Shown: piece by piece, positions 59,806 to 64,000 of the stretch
Position numbering within the stretch: position 1 is the first letter of the stretch
How the letters are laid out: every line of letters begins with the position of its first letter
From: Streptomyces sp. JH34
GTDB taxonomy: Bacteria > Actinomycetota > Actinomycetes > Streptomycetales > Streptomycetaceae
Length of the DNA stretch: 64,000 bases
Direction: 5' to 3'
Assembly: GCF_029428875.1 (NCBI RefSeq)
Contig: NZ_JAJSOO010000001.1
Coordinates: forward strand, 1,674,001-1,738,000
The notes under the pieces: model-generated
Databases searched by the model: none
What the model was told of the DNA's origin: nothing
The model's input: the letters and a program-made list of their open reading frames with translations, nothing else
Position numbers and translations under genes: made by a program

Positions 59806-60513
59806 TCACTCCGGAACGGGCCGTCCGCGCTCGAATCGGTACCCCATGCCCGGCTCGGTGACGAAGTGACTGGGGTGCGAGGGGTCCGCCTCCAGCTTGC
59901 GGCGCAACTGGGCCATGTAGACCCGCAGGTAGTTGGTCTCGGTGCCGTACGAGGGGCCCCAGACCTCCTGGAGCAGCTGCTTCTGGCTGACGAGCCGCCC
60001 GGCGTTGCGGACGAGGACCTCCAGCAGGTGCCACTCGGTGGGCGTGAGGCGTACGTCGCGCCCCTCACGGTGGACCTTCTTCGCCGCCAGATCGACGGTG
60101 AAACCCTCGGTCTCGACGATCACCAGGTCGTCGCCGCCGTCCTGGCCGACCGGTTCCGCCCGGCGTACGGCGGCGCGCAGCCGGGCCAGGAGCTCGTCCA
60201 TGCCGAACGGCTTGGTGACGTAGTCGTCGGCCCCGGCGTCCAGGGCCTCGACCTTCTCGTCGGAGGTGTGACGGGCCGAGAGCACGAGGATCGGCACCCG
60301 GGTCCAGCCGCGCAGCCCCCTGATCACCTCGACACCGTCCATGTCCGGCAGACCGAGGTCGAGGACGACGACGTCGGGGTGGCGGGCCGCCGCCAGCTGC
60401 AGGGCGGTCGCCCCGTCGGGCGCCGCGTCCACCTCGTATCTGCGTGCCTTCAGGTTGATCACGAGGGCGCGCACGATCTGCGGCTCGTCGTCGACCACGA
60501 GCACCCGGGTCAT
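59806..60513 (-). CDS. kdpE: Response regulator KdpE
   Basis: The 235-residue protein has a receiver domain with phospho-acceptor Asp52 (VVVLDLGLPDMDG) and Lys in YVTKPFGMDELLARL, and an OmpR-type winged helix (VRLTPTEWHLLEVLVRNAGR, then VSQKQLLQEVWG). It is the KdpE type, which activates the high-affinity potassium ATPase genes kdpFABC under K+ limitation or salt stress. The sensor kinase KdpD lies upstream on the same strand, 73 bases away. No kdpFABC genes are found in the window. Confidence 0.94.
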   Translation of the reverse strand: MTRVLVVDDEPQIVRALVINLKARRYEVDAAPDGATALQLAAARHPDVVVLDLGLPDMDGVEVIRGLRGWTRVPILVLSARHTSDEKVEALDAGADDYVTKPFGMDELLARLRAAVRRAEPVGQDGGDDLVIVETEGFTVDLAAKKVHREGRDVRLTPTEWHLLEVLVRNAGRLVSQKQLLQEVWGPSYGTETNYLRVYMAQLRRKLEADPSHPSHFVTEPGMGYRFERGRPVPE

Positions 60514-60586
60514 CGCGGACCTGCCTTTCGGAAATACGTGTACGGGGTGGGGGTGCGCCCCGGGGACCTCATGAGCTCGGGGGATG

Positions 60587-63130
60587 TCATGAGCTGATGT
60601 GTGCGGGAGGCACCGGGCCGGCCCGCACCTGTCCGGGCGCGGCGGTGAGGGTGAGGACCATGGTGAGGCCGCCGCCGGGGGTGTCCTCGGCGTCGAGCGT
60701 GCCGCCCATGGACTCCACGAAGCCGCGGGCGACCGCGAGCCCCAGCCCGACGCCGGCACCGCGCGGAGCGTCACCGTAGCGCTGGAAGGGCTCGAATATG
60801 CGTTCCTTGGCCTCGTCGGGGACTCCGCGCCCGCGGTCGGCCACCCGCAGCTCGACGCGTTCCCCCAGGGCGCTGGCGGCCACCGTGACGCGTTCCCGGC
60901 CGGGGTTGTACTTGACGGCGTTCTCGACGATGTTGGCGACGGCCCTCTCCAGCAGCCCCGGGTCGACGGCCACCATGGGCAGCGTCTCGGGGATGTCCAG
61001 GTCGACGCTGCCCTCCGGTACGCCGCCGAGCGCCATGGGGACGACCTCGTCGAGGTCGAGCTCCCGGATCAGCGGGGTGACCGTGCCGGTCTGCAGACGT
61101 GACATGTCGAGCAGGTTGCCGACCAGGTGGTCCAGGCGGTCGGCCCCGTCCTCGATGGCTTCGAGGAGCTCCGCCTCGTCCGCGTCGGACCAGGAGACGT
61201 CGTCGGAGCGCAGGGAGCTCACGGCGGCCTTGATGGCGGCCAGCGGGGTGCGCAGGTCGTGGCTGACGGCGGCGAGCAGCGCGGTCCTGATCCGGTTGCC
61301 CTCGGCGAGCCGTCTGGCCGCCTCCGCCTCCCCCACCAGGCGCTGCCGGTCGAGGACCACGGCGGCCTGGGCGGCGAAGGCGCCCAGGACCCGGCGGTCC
61401 TCAGCGGGCAGCACGCGGCCGGAGAGAGCCAGGGCCATGTGGTCGCCGACGGGCATGTCCACGTCCGCGTCGTCGGGCCGGGCGACCGGCGCGGGGCCGA
61501 CGGATCCGGCGCAGGTCCAGGGATCGACGTCGCTCTGCCGCTCCAGGAGGGCGACGGACTCCATGCCGAAGGTCTCCCGGACCCTGCCCAGCAGGGCGTC
61601 CAGGGCGGTCTCGCCCCGCAGGACGCTCCCCGCCAGGGTGGAGAGGATCTCCGACTCGGCACGCAGGCGGGCCGCCTGGTGGGTACGTCGTGCCGCCAGG
61701 TCGACCACGGAGGCGACCGAGACCGCCACCGCGAAGAAGATCACGATGGCGACGAAGTTCTCCGGGTCCTGGACGGTCAGGGTGTGCGTGGGCGGCGTGA
61801 ACCAGTAGTTCAGGAGCATGGAACCGACGGCGGCCGACGCGAGCGCGGGTGCCAGGCCGCCGAGGAGGGCGGCGGCGACGGTCAGGAAGAGGAAGAGCAG
61901 CACGTCGTTGGCGAGCCCCGGCCCGTTCTCCATGCCGTGCAGGAGCAGGGTCAGGAGGGCCGGTCCGCCGACGCCGGCCAGCCAGCCCGAGATGATCCGG
62001 GTGCGGCTGAGCCGGGCTCCGCGGGCGATGGGCAGCCCGCGCCCCTTGGCGACCTCCTCGTGCGTGACGATGTGCACGTCGAGGTCGGGCCCGGACTCGC
62101 GGGCGACGGTCGCTCCCACCCCGGGGCCGTAGATGTACTGCCAGGCCTTGCGGCGGCTGGAGCCGAGGACGATCTGGGTGGCGTTGACGCCCCGGGCGAA
62201 CGCGAGGAGCGCGGAGGGTATGTCGTCGCCGATGACGTGGTGGAAGGTGCCCCCGAGGTCCTCGACGAGGGTGCGCTGGACGGCGAGCTCCTTGGGGGAG
62301 GCGGAGGTCAGGCCGTCGCTGCGGGCGATGTACACGGCGAGGATCTCGCTGCCGGATCCTTTTGCGGCCATCCGGGAGGCGCGGCGGATGAGCGTGCGGC
62401 CCTCCGGTCCGCCGGTCAGCCCGACGACGATGCGCTCGCGGGCCTGCCAGGGGGCGCTGATGTCGTGTTCGCCGCGGTACTGCTGGAGGTACTCGTCGAC
62501 CCGGTCGGCGACCCACAGGAGTGCCAGCTCGCGCAGGGCGGTGAGGTTGCCGGGGCGGAAGTAGTTGGACAGGGCTGCGTCGACCTTGTCGGACTGGTAG
62601 ATGTTGCCGTGGGCCATGCGGCGCCGCAGCGACTGTGGCGACATGTCGACGAGTTCGATCTGGTCCGCGCGCCGGGCGACCTCGTCGGGGATGGTCTCCT
62701 GCTGTCGCACCCCGGTTATCGCCTCCACGACGTCGCCGAGGGACTCCAGGTGCTGGATGTTGACGGTGGACACCACGTCGATGCCGGCCTTGAGGAGTTC
62801 CTCGACGTCCTGCCAGCGCTTGGCGTTGCGGGAGCCGGGCACGTTGGTGTGCGCGAGCTCGTCCACGAGCGCCACGGCGGGCGCCCGCTCCAGGACGGCG
62901 TCGACGTCCATCTCCGCGAAGACGGCCGAGCGGTGTTCGATGTCGCGGCGGCGGATCTGCTCCAGGCCCTGCAGCAGCACCTCCGTGCGGGGCCGGTCGT
63001 GGTGCTCCACGAAGGCGACGACGCAGTCCGTGCCCCGCTCCACCCGGCGGTGGGCCTCGGCCAGCATCGCGTACGTCTTGCCGACGCCGGGTGCCGCACC
63101 CAGGTAGATCCGAAGCTTGCCGCGTGCCAT
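60587..63130 (-). CDS. kdpD: Sensor histidine kinase KdpD
   Basis: The 847-residue protein is full-length KdpD: an N-terminal KdpD domain with a P-loop (GAAPGVGKT, 11-19) and KDP signature (VALVDELAHTNVPGSRNAKR), a Usp-like domain (about 225-355), four membrane helices (about 375-490), a GAF-like region and a kinase core with the phospho-acceptor His in SHDLRTP (about residue 624) and HATPase boxes (NIVENAVKYNPG, GRGVPDEA, GVGLGLAVARG). It senses K+ limitation or osmotic stress and phosphorylates KdpE. The ATG at 63130 opens with MARGKLRIYLGAAPG. Between it and the ABC gene lies a 182-base gap. Confidence 0.96.
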   Translation of the reverse strand: MARGKLRIYLGAAPGVGKTYAMLAEAHRRVERGTDCVVAFVEHHDRPRTEVLLQGLEQIRRRDIEHRSAVFAEMDVDAVLERAPAVALVDELAHTNVPGSRNAKRWQDVEELLKAGIDVVSTVNIQHLESLGDVVEAITGVRQQETIPDEVARRADQIELVDMSPQSLRRRMAHGNIYQSDKVDAALSNYFRPGNLTALRELALLWVADRVDEYLQQYRGEHDISAPWQARERIVVGLTGGPEGRTLIRRASRMAAKGSGSEILAVYIARSDGLTSASPKELAVQRTLVEDLGGTFHHVIGDDIPSALLAFARGVNATQIVLGSSRRKAWQYIYGPGVGATVARESGPDLDVHIVTHEEVAKGRGLPIARGARLSRTRIISGWLAGVGGPALLTLLLHGMENGPGLANDVLLFLFLTVAAALLGGLAPALASAAVGSMLLNYWFTPPTHTLTVQDPENFVAIVIFFAVAVSVASVVDLAARRTHQAARLRAESEILSTLAGSVLRGETALDALLGRVRETFGMESVALLERQSDVDPWTCAGSVGPAPVARPDDADVDMPVGDHMALALSGRVLPAEDRRVLGAFAAQAAVVLDRQRLVGEAEAARRLAEGNRIRTALLAAVSHDLRTPLAAIKAAVSSLRSDDVSWSDADEAELLEAIEDGADRLDHLVGNLLDMSRLQTGTVTPLIRELDLDEVVPMALGGVPEGSVDLDIPETLPMVAVDPGLLERAVANIVENAVKYNPGRERVTVAASALGERVELRVADRGRGVPDEAKERIFEPFQRYGDAPRGAGVGLGLAVARGFVESMGGTLDAEDTPGGGLTMVLTLTAAPGQVRAGPVPPAHISS

Positions 63131-63312
63131 GGCCCCATTGTCTTCTCTGAACGGGCCGCCGCCGATACGGGAGCCGGTGTCGAAGCTACCCCGAGGAAAT
63201 CCGGCATATGGGGTCAGGGCCGGACGCGGGGACCGTCTTGACGGGATTCTGATGCGGCCGCACCCGACGCGGGGCCGAGGTCACAGCCCTGTCGGCCCCG
63301 CCCCGCCCGCCG

Positions 63313-63984
63313 CTACGCGTGCTCGACGATGTGCCCGTCGCTGAGCTCCAGGACCCGGTCGGCGAAGCTGAGCAGCTGTGGGTCGTGGGTGGCCACGAGG
63401 ACGGTGACACCCTCGCTGCGGACGACGGCCCGCAGCAGGTGCATGACCGAGAGGCCCGTCTCCGCGTCGAGCTGCCCGGTGGGCTCGTCGGCGATCAGGA
63501 GGGCGGGCCGGTTGGCGAGTGCCCTGGCGATGGCGACACGCTGCTGCTGGCCTCCGGAGAGCTCCCCCGGGCGCTGCCGGCTGTGGTCGCCGAGGCCCAC
63601 CAGGGAGAGCAGCAGTGCCACTCGTTCCTCACGCTCGTGAGGATCGGCCTTCCGCAGGCGCAGGGGCACGCCCACGTTCTCGGCCGCGGTCAGGATCGGG
63701 ATCAGCCCGAAGGACTGGAAGATGAAGCCGATCCGGTCCCTGCGCAGCTCCAGCAGGCCGTCCTCGTCGAGTCCGGAGAGGTCGGTGCCACCGACGGTGA
63801 TCCTGCCGCCGTCCGGTGCGTCGAGGCCGCCGACGAGATTGAGCAGGGTGGTCTTGCCCGATCCCGAACGTCCCTTGAGCGCCACGAGTTCGCCGCGCGG
63901 GACCTCGAAGGAGACCCCCCGCAGGGCGTGCACGGCTGCGGCGCCGGTGCCGTACGAGCGGTGCAGGTCCTCGACGCGCACCAT
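63313..63984 (-). CDS. ABC transporter ATP-binding protein (MacB/LolD-type)
   Basis: The 223-residue protein has the full nucleotide-binding motifs: Walker A GRSGSGKTT, Q-loop in IFQSFGLIP, signature LSGGQQQ, Walker B LLIADEPTG and H-loop ATHD. This MacB/LolD-like group works with FtsX-type permeases in peptide or lipid export. The permease gene would lie beyond the right end of the window, upstream on the same strand. It follows an ATG at 63984. Confidence 0.94.
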   Translation of the reverse strand: MVRVEDLHRSYGTGAAAVHALRGVSFEVPRGELVALKGRSGSGKTTLLNLVGGLDAPDGGRITVGGTDLSGLDEDGLLELRRDRIGFIFQSFGLIPILTAAENVGVPLRLRKADPHEREERVALLLSLVGLGDHSRQRPGELSGGQQQRVAIARALANRPALLIADEPTGQLDAETGLSVMHLLRAVVRSEGVTVLVATHDPQLLSFADRVLELSDGHIVEHA

Positions 63985-64000
63985 GGGGCCGCCGGCCGGG

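Noticed and set aside
59806-63130. kdpFABC genes adjoining kdpDE
   Set aside because: Both sides were checked; only OB-fold/DUF3159 and an ABC ATPase gene are present in the window.

Overview
The window is a stretch of Streptomyces chromosome. The evidence is very high GC with strong third-position bias, GTG starts, XRE/DUF397 regulator pairs, a DasR-type GlcNAc operator, long GC-rich bidirectional terminators and the gene families present. No rRNA, tRNA, CRISPR array or complete insertion sequence was seen.

Layout. (1) 1-16982 is a type VII secretion (ESX) locus: two WXG100 genes, eccB and eccD leftward, eccC rightward, then a leftward operon of SseB-like protein, membrane-anchored ricin-type lectin, beta-helix/double-AAA+ protein (EccA-related) and mycosin. 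A second membrane-anchored lectin (B-lectin type) diverges from this operon. The mycosin has lost all three catalytic residues and the oxyanion Asn, and the two lectins share one membrane scaffold with exchanged lectin heads. (2) 17285-19270 is a secreted GH84 hexosaminidase behind a DasR-like site. (3) 19318-35163 is an accessory stretch: XRE/DUF397 pair, truncated anti-sigma-type ATPase, MFS exporter, a broken alpha/beta hydrolase, heptamer minisatellites, an inverted duplication, a retron-like reverse transcriptase overlapping an ImmA/IrrE metallopeptidase, TetR/GNAT, an ArsR/SRPBCC operon and a persulfide-responsive (CstR) sulfur operon. (4) 35424-43576 holds two M4 metalloproteases, an XRE regulator with a short upstream ORF, an aldo/keto reductase and a secreted beta-propeller. 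(5) 43858-53067 holds regulators, a methyltransferase/TetR pair, immunity-type proteins, a FAD-Rieske oxidoreductase, a permease remnant and a Doc toxin-antitoxin pair. (6) 53252-63984 is core-like: RNA methyltransferase, KimA-like APC permease divergent from two TrkA subunits, DUF3159 and OB-fold proteins, KdpE/KdpD without visible kdpFABC, and an ABC ATPase.

How parts work together. The ESX genes supply core membrane parts (EccB, EccC, EccD), substrates and an AAA+ chaperone; the dead mycosin could serve only structurally, and the lectins suggest wall-glycan contact. The sulfur operon has a persulfide sensor, its operators at both the regulator and the target operon, a dioxygenase-rhodanese fusion, a second rhodanese and a TauE-type exporter. 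The right end concentrates potassium functions.

The best candidates for something undescribed are the retron-like RT/metallopeptidase locus and the variant ESX locus with a pseudo-mycosin and lectin pair. All functional statements rest on reading motifs by eye; no database search was run.
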